64,000 bases of DNA, taken from contig PDPR01000016.1 in the NCBI GenBank assembly GCA_002749285.1, forward strand, positions 34,075-98,074, read 5' to 3'. The DNA comes from Maribacter sp. Its GTDB lineage: Bacteria > Bacteroidota > Bacteroidia > Flavobacteriales > Flavobacteriaceae. The notes below the pieces were generated by a model. The model saw only the letters and a program-made list of their open reading frames with translations. It searched no databases and was not told the DNA's origin. The position numbers were made by a program, and so were the translations under genes. Positions 7,248 to 16,038 of this stretch are shown here, in pieces; positions within the stretch are counted from its first letter, which is position 1; every line of letters begins with the position of its first letter.

Positions 7248-8117
7248 TCAATATTTATGAAATGCCTGTGAGACAAACTCCAATACCACAGGTAAGGATT
7301 CCCGCCAATACGTCCAACTATGATGGCCTTCCCTTACCCGATACTCATGGGGGATCTCTTTCTTTCGCATAGCGATATGCACCAGACTATTTCCCTCATA
7401 AAGGAAATCATCATCACCACAATCTATATACCATCGAACGGACTTCATATCCTCTACCGAGGAGTTCTTTATCAGATTCAAGGCATTATGCCTGTTATAA
7501 TATTCCATCACTTCCTTATCGGTATATTTTTCCGTAATGGCGGTATACCGCACTTTTTGCTCCTCAAAAGTCAAAGGGCCAACATAAGCACTCAACGGAC
7601 AAGCGGAGGAAAACAGTTCAGGATGGTGCAGGGCGTACATAAAAGAACCACCCCCCCCCATGGAAAGTCCTGCCACGGCACGATATCTTTTCTCTCCCTT
7701 GATTCTATATTTTCCTTCAACATAGGGCATGAGTTCCTCAAAAAAGAAATCCTCATAGCGCCAATCCGCACCTTGGTTAAAATATCCTCTTTTACCGGTT
7801 TCGGCATCGGGCATAACAATGACCATGGGAGTGGCCTTGCCTTCTTCAATGGCTTTATCGGCAATTCTTAAGATTTCCCCGAATTGAACCCATCCTGTTT
7901 GGTCATCAGTGGCGCCATGTAATAAATACAGCACTGGATAACTACGCTCAGACGTCCCATAATCCGGAGGCAAATAGATGGCATACCTACGCTCACTTTT
8001 TAAGATATCACTCCTCATTGTAAGGTTGTCGTATACTTTCCCCGACTGTGCTTTACCTGAAAGTATACCCGCTAAAATAAAGAAGGGTACTATTAGGGCT
8101 TTCTTGATATCAAACAT
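7248..8117 (-). CDS. secreted esterase (putative CE1/feruloyl-esterase-like, esterase D family)
   Basis: The 289-aa protein has a signal peptide (MFDIKKALIVPFFILAGILSGKAQ) followed by RRYAIYLPPDY, YPVLYLLHGATDD (oxyanion hole), AVAGLSMGGGG with nucleophile Ser152, an acid in CGDDDFLYEGN (about residue 235) and His in EGHHSWTYWRESL (about residue 265). This is the layout of the esterase family that includes carbohydrate esterase family 1 domains. Secretion and its position next to the SusC/SusD pair suggest it removes acyl or feruloyl-like groups from a polysaccharide ligand. That role is inference. A 62-aa lipoprotein ORF on the opposite strand separates it from susD, so it may not be in the same transcript. 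Confidence 0.8.
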   Translation of the reverse strand: MFDIKKALIVPFFILAGILSGKAQSGKVYDNLTMRSDILKSERRYAIYLPPDYGTSERSYPVLYLLHGATDDQTGWVQFGEILRIADKAIEEGKATPMVIVMPDAETGKRGYFNQGADWRYEDFFFEELMPYVEGKYRIKGEKRYRAVAGLSMGGGGSFMYALHHPELFSSACPLSAYVGPLTFEEQKVRYTAITEKYTDKEVMEYYNRHNALNLIKNSSVEDMKSVRWYIDCGDDDFLYEGNSLVHIAMRKKEIPHEYRVREGHHSWTYWRESLPVVLEFVSQAFHKY

Positions 8118-8516
8118 ATTGTCACCATTTAAAAATTAAGAGAACACAAGATAAGGAAATACAGTCAGATTGCAAACCAAAATATGGACTAAGACCCACA
8201 AAACCAAAAGTCATCACATAACTACAGACCAAACCCTTTATGTAAAGACATATCCTCCCACATATAGCCATTTAAAGCCCTGACAAATGGAATGACAATA
8301 CAATCACCGTTCTTTGGGGACATCACCCCATTAAACAAAAACCAGAAGAAAGGACAGAGGGGCCCGGTTTATTCATATTCAAGATCGACCTTCAGCAAAA
8401 AACATTGATTTTATGCAGATCAAACCTCCCATATGGTTGTATGGGTAACAATTTACCAATTCTTACGTTATGGAATAACACAAACCCTGTAATCGAACCT
8501 ACTAAAAACACTATTT
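8118..8516. other. 399-nt divergent intergenic region, no gene seen
   Basis: This stretch separates the minus-strand esterase from the plus-strand short lipoprotein ORF, so it should contain both their promoters. No clear TAnnTTTG element stands out. A small hairpin, CCCATA-TGGTTG-TATGGG, lies near 8427-8445. No ORF, tRNA or long repeat was seen. It may hold remnants of an earlier gene. Confidence 0.5.
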
Positions 8517-8705
8517 ATGAAAAAAATCTTACTCGGGGGACTTTTATTAACCAGTATCGTTGTAATGGGTAGCTGCGACAATTATGAAGGTGATGATATT
8601 GACGTACTTACACCCAATGATAGCATACAGTCACAACTTGGTCATTTCCCAAAAACCATTAAAAAAAGCGCTTCGGTCGATACCCAAAGCACTTTTCACA
8701 ACTAA
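8517..8705 (+). CDS. short predicted lipoprotein, possibly a truncated gene
   Basis: The 62-aa ORF starts MKKILLGGLLLTSIVVMGSCDNYEGDD, a canonical SPII signal with lipobox VMGSC. The mature part is only about 40 residues and ends without a recognisable domain. Many larger Bacteroidota lipoproteins start this way, so this may be the surviving 5' end of a disrupted gene. It converges on the 3' end of susD, 54 nt away, and lies between susD and the esterase. Function is unknown. Confidence 0.5.
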   Translation: MKKILLGGLLLTSIVVMGSCDNYEGDDIDVLTPNDSIQSQLGHFPKTIKKSASVDTQSTFHN

Positions 8706-8759
8706 ACTAACGTCAATTCCAATCGCAGACCAGGACATAATCGATTATAATGACAGATT

Positions 8760-10346
8760 TCAATACCCGTTATTATCGGTTCCTAAACTTGGATTCCTTT
8801 GAAGTTCTGGACCTGGCAAAGGCAACAACATATGTTTTTGTTCAATTTGTTTGTCTTGACTGGTAACAAAACCTACTGCGTCTACAAAGGTTATTTCACC
8901 TGGTGTGTTGGCTACTGGAATTTTTCTTGTACGAACAATATCATTCCAATTCTGAAACTCGAAAACAAGTTCCCTATGTCTTTCTTTCCAAACTTCTTCC
9001 ACAAATTCATTTACACCAAGACCCGAAAGTGACGTCTCAATTGTTGAAATATCGCTCTGCCAGTAGGCCCTAGCCCTTACTTGAGCCAAATAATTAACGG
9101 CTTCCGCGGTAACACCTGAGGATTGTGCTATTGCCTCAGCCCCAATCAAAAGCACGTCGGCAAAAGTTAACATGGCTTGGTCCTTACCTGAATTGGCTGT
9201 TTCAAAAATGGCCTCATCATCATGCCACATATATGGAGTATGTTCAAATGTTTTATCAGAACCTTCAAGTGTTGTATGGAAATATTGTTTTTCCTGTGCC
9301 CTTAGGTCATTCACAGGATCATATAGACCTATAAAGGTTGATGAAGGTTGATAAGCCCCATTAACGATATCGTACAAAACGTCTTGGGAAAGTCCGGTAG
9401 GATATGAATATCTAGGAAAGCCTGAAGTAGAAATGGCAGGATCATATTCCTTGATATAAATATGCTCTTGGGCAGATGCGTCACTTCTACGAATCTTATT
9501 GTATGCAGAATTTTCCAAATCCACTTTACCATCAATCATATCATGCTGTACCAAACTAAAACTACCATAATCACCGTTTACAATCTTTTGGGCTAAACTT
9601 GCAGCATCGCCATATCTGTCTACATTCAACGGATTACCACTCATGGTGAGGTAAACTTCTGCCAATAATGTCGCTACCGTACCTGAAGAAATCCTTTTTC
9701 CATTGTCTACCATACCAACGTTGGCCAATTCCCCATTATACAGGGCATCGCTTAAATCCGCTTCAATCTGCGCATACACCTCAGCGACAGAACTCCTTTC
9801 CAAATATAGATCCTCTAAAGAATCATAGGGTTCTGTAGTTAATGGAACGGGACCAAACAAACGCACCAAATAATAGTATGCATAGGCCCTAAAAAACTTT
9901 GCCTCTGCCATTAACTGGTTCCTTTCGGTATCAGCCAACCCCGGTGTCTCCGGAATATATTTGATAGCATTGTTTGCTCGGGATATCCCTCGATATAAAT
10001 CGCCCCATCGGTCTTGTAAATACCCTCCAATATTATCCCCATTAAGGGTCAATTGTTGTGTATTAATGACATGAAGCTCTTGCCCTGCATACTCATTGGA
10101 AAAGAATCCGGACATATAAGCGCCCAACATCGTAGGCACCCCGCTATAAACCCCTCCATTGGTCATACTTGGAGCACCTGTCCTATACAGGGAATTTACT
10201 GCACTACGTGCTTGGTCGGCCTCTTTGAAGAATTGACTGGAACTCAGCTCTGATCGTGGCTCCTCATCTAAAAAGTCCGAACAAGAGCTGCCCAAAAAAG
10301 CGACGGTTATTACAACTAAAATGCTAATTTTTATTTTCATGATCAT
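8760..10346 (-). CDS. SusD/RagB family nutrient-binding outer-membrane lipoprotein
   Basis: The 528-aa protein has a lipoprotein signal ending FLGSSCSDFLDEEPRSELSSSQFF, the conserved SusD N-terminus. TPR-like helices follow (NQLMAEAKFFRAYAYYYLVRLFGPVPL), with a C-terminal RHRELVFEFQNWNDIVRTRK region and LLPLPGPELQRNPSL near the end. SusD proteins form the lid over the SusC barrel and capture glycans or other large ligands at the surface. The gene begins 15 nt after susC in the same operon. A second in-frame Met two codons later is an equally good start. The polysaccharide cannot be named from sequence. Confidence 0.93.
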   Translation of the reverse strand: MIMKIKISILVVITVAFLGSSCSDFLDEEPRSELSSSQFFKEADQARSAVNSLYRTGAPSMTNGGVYSGVPTMLGAYMSGFFSNEYAGQELHVINTQQLTLNGDNIGGYLQDRWGDLYRGISRANNAIKYIPETPGLADTERNQLMAEAKFFRAYAYYYLVRLFGPVPLTTEPYDSLEDLYLERSSVAEVYAQIEADLSDALYNGELANVGMVDNGKRISSGTVATLLAEVYLTMSGNPLNVDRYGDAASLAQKIVNGDYGSFSLVQHDMIDGKVDLENSAYNKIRRSDASAQEHIYIKEYDPAISTSGFPRYSYPTGLSQDVLYDIVNGAYQPSSTFIGLYDPVNDLRAQEKQYFHTTLEGSDKTFEHTPYMWHDDEAIFETANSGKDQAMLTFADVLLIGAEAIAQSSGVTAEAVNYLAQVRARAYWQSDISTIETSLSGLGVNEFVEEVWKERHRELVFEFQNWNDIVRTRKIPVANTPGEITFVDAVGFVTSQDKQIEQKHMLLPLPGPELQRNPSLGTDNNGY

Positions 10347-10361
10347 TGTCTTTAAGTTAGT

Positions 10362-13300
10362 TTAAAATGTAAAGCTGCATCCTAGGGTGAACGTAGTTGG
10401 TTTAGGGTACTGGAAGAAGAAAATATTCTGTCCCCATTGATTACCTTCCCATGAAGTGGCTTGTGGATCATAACCCTGAAAATCCTTAGAATCGATAACA
10501 AAAGCGTTTTCAAGACTTGCGTAAACCCGGAGCTTATTGAGCCCTAAATCATCCAAAACATTTTGGTTGAATGTATATCCCAAGGTAAAGAGGTTACCTC
10601 GAATATAGGAACCGTCAACTACCCAATGACTATCGATTTGACTATTTTGACCTGCATATGACTGATTTCTGATTTCCTGCACCATGGTATTCTGGTTTTG
10701 CTCTGTCCATCCATCATACAATATCGTGGCAAGGCCATTGGCAATTCCTGAACGGTCTTCTGTTGAGTGATAGAATTGTTGAAGAATATCGACACCACCA
10801 ACAAACTGTATGTCTGCTGTAAAATCAAAATTCTTGTAACGGAAGGTATTGATCCAACTCCCCGTAAAATCTGGAAGTCCATTGCCTAAAATTTTCTTTT
10901 CGGCAGAGCGTTTTGCCTCACCTGGCACAGCACCGACCAAAGCAGCCTCTGCCGCTTCATCAGTACCCCAAGTCCCTAGACGTTCATAACCCCAATACGA
11001 ACTCAACGATTCACCAACCCTTAAAATAGTTTGGCTTCCTGAAACCCAAAACGGCCCTGGTTCTATATCCTCATCATTTTCACCCAAACTTTCAATCTTG
11101 TTCTTATTGAAGTTTATATTGAATGAGATTTCCCAGTTAAAATCAGGTTTTCTAAAGATATTGGCAGTAACCATGGCCTCTATACCTTTATTGGACACTG
11201 CCCCAATATTATCCCTTACTGCGGTAAATCCTGTACTATAAGGAACAGGTCTGTCCAATAAAAGATCTGTTGTTTTCTTATAGTAATAGTCAAACTCGAA
11301 CCGAAGTCCTTGATTAAAAGCAGCTAAATCCAAACCTATATCGAACTGGCTTGTTTTTTCCCATTCGAGATTAGGATTGGCCAATCGGTTTACCTGACTT
11401 GAACTCACCCGAGTACCATTCAACAATATGGTACCTGAAGAAACTGTTGCCAGCGAACTATATGCAGGTATTTCAGTATTCCCCGTGACACCATAACTGG
11501 CCCTTAGTTTTAAATTATCAAGGTCTTCAACATCGGAAAGGAATGATTCTTCTGAAAGAATCCAACCACCACCCACAGATGGGAAAAATCCATACTTATT
11601 GTTTTCACCAAATCTTGATGAACCATCCAACCTGCCTGTGAGGGTTACCATATATTTATTTTTAAAGGTATAACCTGCCCTTAGAAAGTAGGAATTCAAA
11701 GACCATTTGCTATATCCCGAGGATGGGGAGTCAGGATCACTACCTGCACCTATATTATTGTATTTGAAGAAATCATCGCTAAAACCACGGGAAAAAATAT
11801 TGGAATATTCACTCACTTGTTCTTGCCAACTTAACCCCAACATGGCATTGATCCTATGGTCATCCATTTCCTTCGTATAGGTCAAATAATTCTCTTGTTG
11901 CCAATACGTTGATTTCTGATTGTATATTCTGGCATAACCATTGGGTGCGGATATATTTATCAAATCCCTTGGAGAGTATTCCTTTTTCTCCCTAATGTGT
12001 TTATCAAAACCAAATTGTGTCCTGAATTTTAAATCAGGTAATATGGTAAATTCGGCATAAACATTACCGAATAACTGGTTTCGATGCCAAAATCTTTCTT
12101 GGGTTTCCAATACATGGACTGGGTTTGCCATCGCCTCAAGGTTATAGGCATCGTCTATCATAAAACTATTACTATAGGTCCCATCAGGAAATTTGACCGG
12201 AAAGATGGGTGGCATCTCAATCATAGTACGTCTTGGCACCTGACCTCCACCGCCTTCTTCAAATTCGGTATCCTGTACATCATTCACTAAAAGGTTTATT
12301 CCCAATGACAACCAATCTTTTGGAGTTACATCATAGGTGATTTTTCCGCTAATCCTTTCCAAATCATTGTTCAACATGATTCCCTGTACATTTGAATAAT
12401 TCAAGAAAGCACCCACAGAGGATTTTTCCGAACCACTTCGAATGGATAATTGATGGTTATTGGAAATTGCAGTTCTTGTGGCCTCTTCCTGCCAATCGGT
12501 ATCATAAAGGGGATTACCCTGGGCATCGAACAAATCTGGATCATTGGTGGTAAAAACCGGTGTAGTCCCAGGCCTATACTTAGGAGTGTTTTCCATTCCG
12601 ATTCTCACAACATCCAACCATTCCTCCGCATTTAAAAGATCCATCTTATTACGCATCTTGCCTACACTAACAAAACCATCGTAACCGATAATGGTACGGC
12701 CCGACTCTACACCTCTCTTCGTAGTGATAAGTACAACACCATTTGCTCCACGAGCCCCGTATATTGCAGCAGAAGATGCGTCTTTCAACACTTCCATACG
12801 CTCAATATCATTTGGATTCAAGAATTGTATTTCATCCATTACAACACCATCGACCACATATAAAGGATCTGAAGATGAATTAATGGTGCCTACCCCCCTA
12901 ATAACAATCCTTGGTGACCCTGTTGGAGAACCTGAATTCAAAAACACATTTACCCCAGCTACTTTACCTTGTAGTCCTTGTAGTGAATTGGCTACCGGAG
13001 CTTTTAAAAGTTTCTCACTTCCTATGACCCCCACAGACCCGGTCAAATCAGATTTTCTTTGGGTACCATAACCTACGACTACCACTTCGTCCAAAGATGA
13101 AGTTTCTGTCTTCATTGTTATATTCAAGGTGTCCTGATTGCCTAATACGATTTCCTGAGTGGCAAAACCAATGAAGGAAACCACTAATGTATCCCCTGGT
13201 TCGGCATTAATACTGTAATGACCATCAAAATCAGTGGCTACCCCAACATTTGTTCCCTTAATCACAATACTTGCTCCTGGAATCGGCAGACCCTCCTCAT

Positions 13301-13742
13301 CGATAACAGAACCCGTTAACGTTTGTTGCTGTGGTGCAACTATTTCGGCATCCAAGGAGCTTTTTGGCCTTTCGGATTCAGAAACCGTTTTCAAAAGTAT
13401 TTGACGATTATTATAGATTTTATAAATGACAGCAGTATTCTCGAACAACTTGTCGAGAACATAAACAATGCGCTCTTGATTGACATTAATGGTTACCTTC
13501 CTGTCTAAATCCAAATCCCTGTCTTTGTATAAAAACCTAAACTCGGTCTTTGATTCTATCACATCCAGTACCTCATTAACCTTTACATTCGATAAGTTCA
13601 GAGAAATCTTGGTAACCTGGGCATAATTATTGGCTCGAATCCCAAAAAGTGAACCTAGTAAAAACAATGTAGTGAGTATTACTTTTAAACTGATTTTAAT
13701 AGGATATAACGATGATATCCTGGAAGAATACTTTTTTTTCAT
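10362..13742 (-). CDS. SusC/RagA TonB-linked outer-membrane receptor with N-terminal STN signalling domain
   Basis: This 1126-aa receptor has a signal region ending NNYAQ and an STN domain at about residues 45-115 (LNLSNVKVNEVLDVIESKTE, FLYKDRDLDLDRKVTINV). A CarboxypepD-reg-like domain follows (TGSVIDEEGLPIPGASIVIKG, about 140-215), then the plug starting LDEVVVVGYGTQRKSDLTGSV. The beta-barrel runs to the terminal FTLGCSFTF. STN domains let a TonB receptor signal to a FecR anti-sigma factor, matching the fecR and sigma genes just upstream. It should import a large ligand with the SusD partner using TonB energy, and in parallel report ligand presence. Confidence 0.95.
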   Translation of the reverse strand: MKKKYSSRISSLYPIKISLKVILTTLFLLGSLFGIRANNYAQVTKISLNLSNVKVNEVLDVIESKTEFRFLYKDRDLDLDRKVTINVNQERIVYVLDKLFENTAVIYKIYNNRQILLKTVSESERPKSSLDAEIVAPQQQTLTGSVIDEEGLPIPGASIVIKGTNVGVATDFDGHYSINAEPGDTLVVSFIGFATQEIVLGNQDTLNITMKTETSSLDEVVVVGYGTQRKSDLTGSVGVIGSEKLLKAPVANSLQGLQGKVAGVNVFLNSGSPTGSPRIVIRGVGTINSSSDPLYVVDGVVMDEIQFLNPNDIERMEVLKDASSAAIYGARGANGVVLITTKRGVESGRTIIGYDGFVSVGKMRNKMDLLNAEEWLDVVRIGMENTPKYRPGTTPVFTTNDPDLFDAQGNPLYDTDWQEEATRTAISNNHQLSIRSGSEKSSVGAFLNYSNVQGIMLNNDLERISGKITYDVTPKDWLSLGINLLVNDVQDTEFEEGGGGQVPRRTMIEMPPIFPVKFPDGTYSNSFMIDDAYNLEAMANPVHVLETQERFWHRNQLFGNVYAEFTILPDLKFRTQFGFDKHIREKKEYSPRDLINISAPNGYARIYNQKSTYWQQENYLTYTKEMDDHRINAMLGLSWQEQVSEYSNIFSRGFSDDFFKYNNIGAGSDPDSPSSGYSKWSLNSYFLRAGYTFKNKYMVTLTGRLDGSSRFGENNKYGFFPSVGGGWILSEESFLSDVEDLDNLKLRASYGVTGNTEIPAYSSLATVSSGTILLNGTRVSSSQVNRLANPNLEWEKTSQFDIGLDLAAFNQGLRFEFDYYYKKTTDLLLDRPVPYSTGFTAVRDNIGAVSNKGIEAMVTANIFRKPDFNWEISFNINFNKNKIESLGENDEDIEPGPFWVSGSQTILRVGESLSSYWGYERLGTWGTDEAAEAALVGAVPGEAKRSAEKKILGNGLPDFTGSWINTFRYKNFDFTADIQFVGGVDILQQFYHSTEDRSGIANGLATILYDGWTEQNQNTMVQEIRNQSYAGQNSQIDSHWVVDGSYIRGNLFTLGYTFNQNVLDDLGLNKLRVYASLENAFVIDSKDFQGYDPQATSWEGNQWGQNIFFFQYPKPTTFTLGCSFTF

Positions 13743-13800
13743 AATTTTAAAGCGTTAATTAAGATTTAACATTAGTCCGTTGAGTCGTTTTAGCTTTATT

Positions 13801-13831
13801 CGGGGAATGGTCACACATTTCCCGATTTTTT
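13801..13831 (+). terminator. hairpin plus T-run between fecR and susC, terminator-shaped on the plus strand
   Basis: CGGGGAATG and CATTTCCCG can pair over 9 bp (one G-T) around the loop GTCACA, followed on the plus strand by ATTTTTTT. No plus-strand gene needs a terminator here. On the minus strand the same stem would form in the fecR-susC leader without a following U-run. It could be a processing, attenuation or antisense-termination element. Function is inference. Confidence 0.5.
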
Positions 13832-13887
13832 TCTAAAATGATGGAAATCTAAAAAGGTTTTTATTTCATTAGCATCGTATTTATTCG

Positions 13888-15045
13888 TTAGTTTATATTT
13901 ATACGTTGATTTTCAATTGTATAGTCAAAAGGATATTGTAGTTTGATATAATCCAATACCTGTTCAATGCTTTCAACCCCAACATGAAAGTTGGCACTGA
14001 AAATTTCATTATTCAATTCTTGGTTCGTACATGTTATTGATACATTATAGGCACGCTCTAGCTTTTTGATCATATCACCGAAAGCCATACCACGAAAAAT
14101 CAATCCTCCTTTAGTCCATACCGTACATCTTTCAACATCGGCCTCAGTAATCAATATCTTTTTATCCTCTTTGTCCCAAGTGGCCAAATGGCCTGGCGTC
14201 AACAATGTCTCCTTTGGGCTTTCGGCATCATACAAGGCTACCGAACCCTCTACCAACACTGTCTTTATTTCAGGTTCCCCTGCATATGATGCCACGTTGA
14301 GTCGGGTTCCCAATACCTTTACCTCCAAATCCCCCATCTGAATCCTAAAGGCATGCAATGAGTCCTTGGCCACAACGAAAAAGGCTTCACCCTCCAAAAA
14401 AACCTGTCTTTCATTTCCCTTGACAAACTTAATCGGATATCTCATCGAAGTGCCAGCATTCAATTGCACATGGGTTCCATCCGATAGTAGGAGTTTGATT
14501 GTTTTCCCATAGGGCACCTTTATTTCATTGTAAACCAATTCCTCGGACAAAGCTGCTCCCATATAGTTTAAGGTTCCTTTCTCTTGCTCCCCTACTATTT
14601 GCCCTTTAGCATTCAATAATTCCTCCTCTTTTTCTGTATTTATGGCCTTTACGGTACCATCATCCATAATCAGGGTTATTACATTACCATCCTCGGGAAG
14701 TTCCTTAGTTTGGTCTTTCAAATGAGAGGTATACAAAAAGCCAAGCCCCAATAGGCAGATAAAAATCGCGGCAATTTTAGTTATGAATATTGGCAAGTGA
14801 AAGCTATGGGTTGGCCTGGAACGTTCATCAAGTTCTGCCCAGACCCTTTCCTTTGAGTTTTCAAATTCATTCCTGAGATCTTCTCTTTGCCCCAATGCCT
14901 CTGAATCAGTCAGGCGATTATAAATATAATCGCGGTTTTTTTGATCAAAATGACCACCCCAATCATCATCCTCTATTTTCTTTTCTTTCAGAATCGCATC
15001 AGCAATCCTTTTAGACAATCGCATTATTCTTTTAAAATCGGCCAT
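13888..15045 (-). CDS. FecR family anti-sigma factor/regulator
   Basis: The 385-aa protein starts at MADFKRIMRLSKRIADAIL. The cytoplasmic anti-sigma region spans about residues 1-80. A single membrane helix, ITKIAAIFICLLGLGFLYTS, follows, then a periplasmic FecR domain (IKVPYGKTIKLLLSDGTHVQLNAGTSMRYP, VFLEGEAFFVVA, VKVLGTRLNVASY) and a C-terminal STN-like/DUF4974 part (FRGMAFGDMIKKLERAYNVSI). FecR proteins hold or activate their cognate ECF sigma factor in response to the receptor STN domain. It lies between the sigma gene and susC, all on the minus strand. The longer ORF-track start is less likely. Confidence 0.9.
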   Translation of the reverse strand: MADFKRIMRLSKRIADAILKEKKIEDDDWGGHFDQKNRDYIYNRLTDSEALGQREDLRNEFENSKERVWAELDERSRPTHSFHLPIFITKIAAIFICLLGLGFLYTSHLKDQTKELPEDGNVITLIMDDGTVKAINTEKEEELLNAKGQIVGEQEKGTLNYMGAALSEELVYNEIKVPYGKTIKLLLSDGTHVQLNAGTSMRYPIKFVKGNERQVFLEGEAFFVVAKDSLHAFRIQMGDLEVKVLGTRLNVASYAGEPEIKTVLVEGSVALYDAESPKETLLTPGHLATWDKEDKKILITEADVERCTVWTKGGLIFRGMAFGDMIKKLERAYNVSITCTNQELNNEIFSANFHVGVESIEQVLDYIKLQYPFDYTIENQRININ

Positions 15046-15229
15046 AAACAAATTCAATCTATTACTACTTCTACTACCCAAAACGACAAAAAGGGTTATA
15101 GGGGTTAAAGAAATAGAGGAATAATTAAATTCGTAGTGGGATTTTCATGGACACCCCCCTGATAATGGGGTATGTACCCCGGAAGCCATAAGAAGAGGGG
15201 TAACTGATGCCGAACATTCCTGAAATCGA

Positions 15230-15772
15230 TTAAATGAAAGGCAAAATGAATATAAAATGTTCCTTTAGTAAGGGTCGCAACTTTTTATACGCCAATCTCT
15301 TTTGGGTCTTGACCGTATTCAATGAAATTGAGAGTTCTTCCGCTATGTCCTTATTGGACAATTCCCCTAAACTGAGTTTAATGATTTTTTTGCATTTGGG
15401 TGGAAGTGTTTTTACCGCATTTCGGACAATCTCACTAACTTCTGAAATAACCATTTCCCTTAGAAAGAAATCGTTAGCCCCTAGAGCTTCCAAATTCCCC
15501 TTTGCCAATTTACAATTGGTCTTATGATATTTGGATTTCAGATAATCAAGCGATTTGTTCTTTACCGATGTATATAAGTAAGATTTTAAGACAACCTCTG
15601 GTTTCATAAATATCTTCTTTTTCCAAATTACCATAAACACATCCTGTACTATATCCTTGGAAAACTGTTTATCCCCCACATATGAATAGGCAAACAAACA
15701 GAGGGGAGTGAAGAGTTCGTTGAAGCACCCTTCGTATTCATCTCTATCCGATGAGAGTTTTTTATACATCAA
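15230..15772 (-). CDS. ECF RNA polymerase sigma-70 factor (Bacteroidota family)
   Basis: The 180-aa protein has region 2 (FNELFTPLCLFAYSYVGDKQFSKDIVQDVFMVIWKKK) and region 4 with a helix-turn-helix (LPPKCKKIIKLSLGELSNKDIAEELSISLNTVKTQKRLAYKKLRPLL). The arrangement and length match Bacteroidota ECF factors that regulate SusC/SusD operons together with FecR. It probably directs transcription of the susC-susD genes and perhaps the esterase. It is the first gene of the locus, and fecR follows after a 184-nt gap containing G/C-rich small inverted repeats (GGGGTATGTACCCC). Confidence 0.9.
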   Translation of the reverse strand: MMYKKLSSDRDEYEGCFNELFTPLCLFAYSYVGDKQFSKDIVQDVFMVIWKKKIFMKPEVVLKSYLYTSVKNKSLDYLKSKYHKTNCKLAKGNLEALGANDFFLREMVISEVSEIVRNAVKTLPPKCKKIIKLSLGELSNKDIAEELSISLNTVKTQKRLAYKKLRPLLKEHFIFILPFI

Positions 15773-15982
15773 TCTACAAATAGGTTCAAATTATTAATAT
15801 CGGACTTAGCAAATCCACCTTTTATGAATTTCAAAATTTTCGAGGCCTAAAAAGGAGAATGTCTTAATACACTTCATGTAAATATAATGATTTCTTTGTA
15901 ATCATTTGTCCGTTAAAAACTATTATTGCCCTAAAACAGGGAAATACCATTCAATATTTTCTGCATGGAACCACTGGTATAT

Positions 15983-16014
15983 AAAAAAAACCCCCCAGCC
16001 ATAATCGGCTAGGG
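15983..16014 (-). terminator. intrinsic terminator of the M13 peptidase gene
   Basis: On the minus strand CCCTAGCC and GGCTGGGG form an 8-bp stem (one G-U) around GATTAT, followed by GGTTTTTTTT. It lies about 25 nt past the peptidase stop codon and fits a Rho-independent terminator. Confidence 0.85.
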
Positions 16015-16038
16015 CTCAAAAAATAAGTTAAATGTTCC

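Noticed and set aside
7320-7871. 183-aa plus-strand ORF opposite the esterase
   Set aside because: A shadow of the esterase coding frame, whose catalytic motifs are all on the minus strand.
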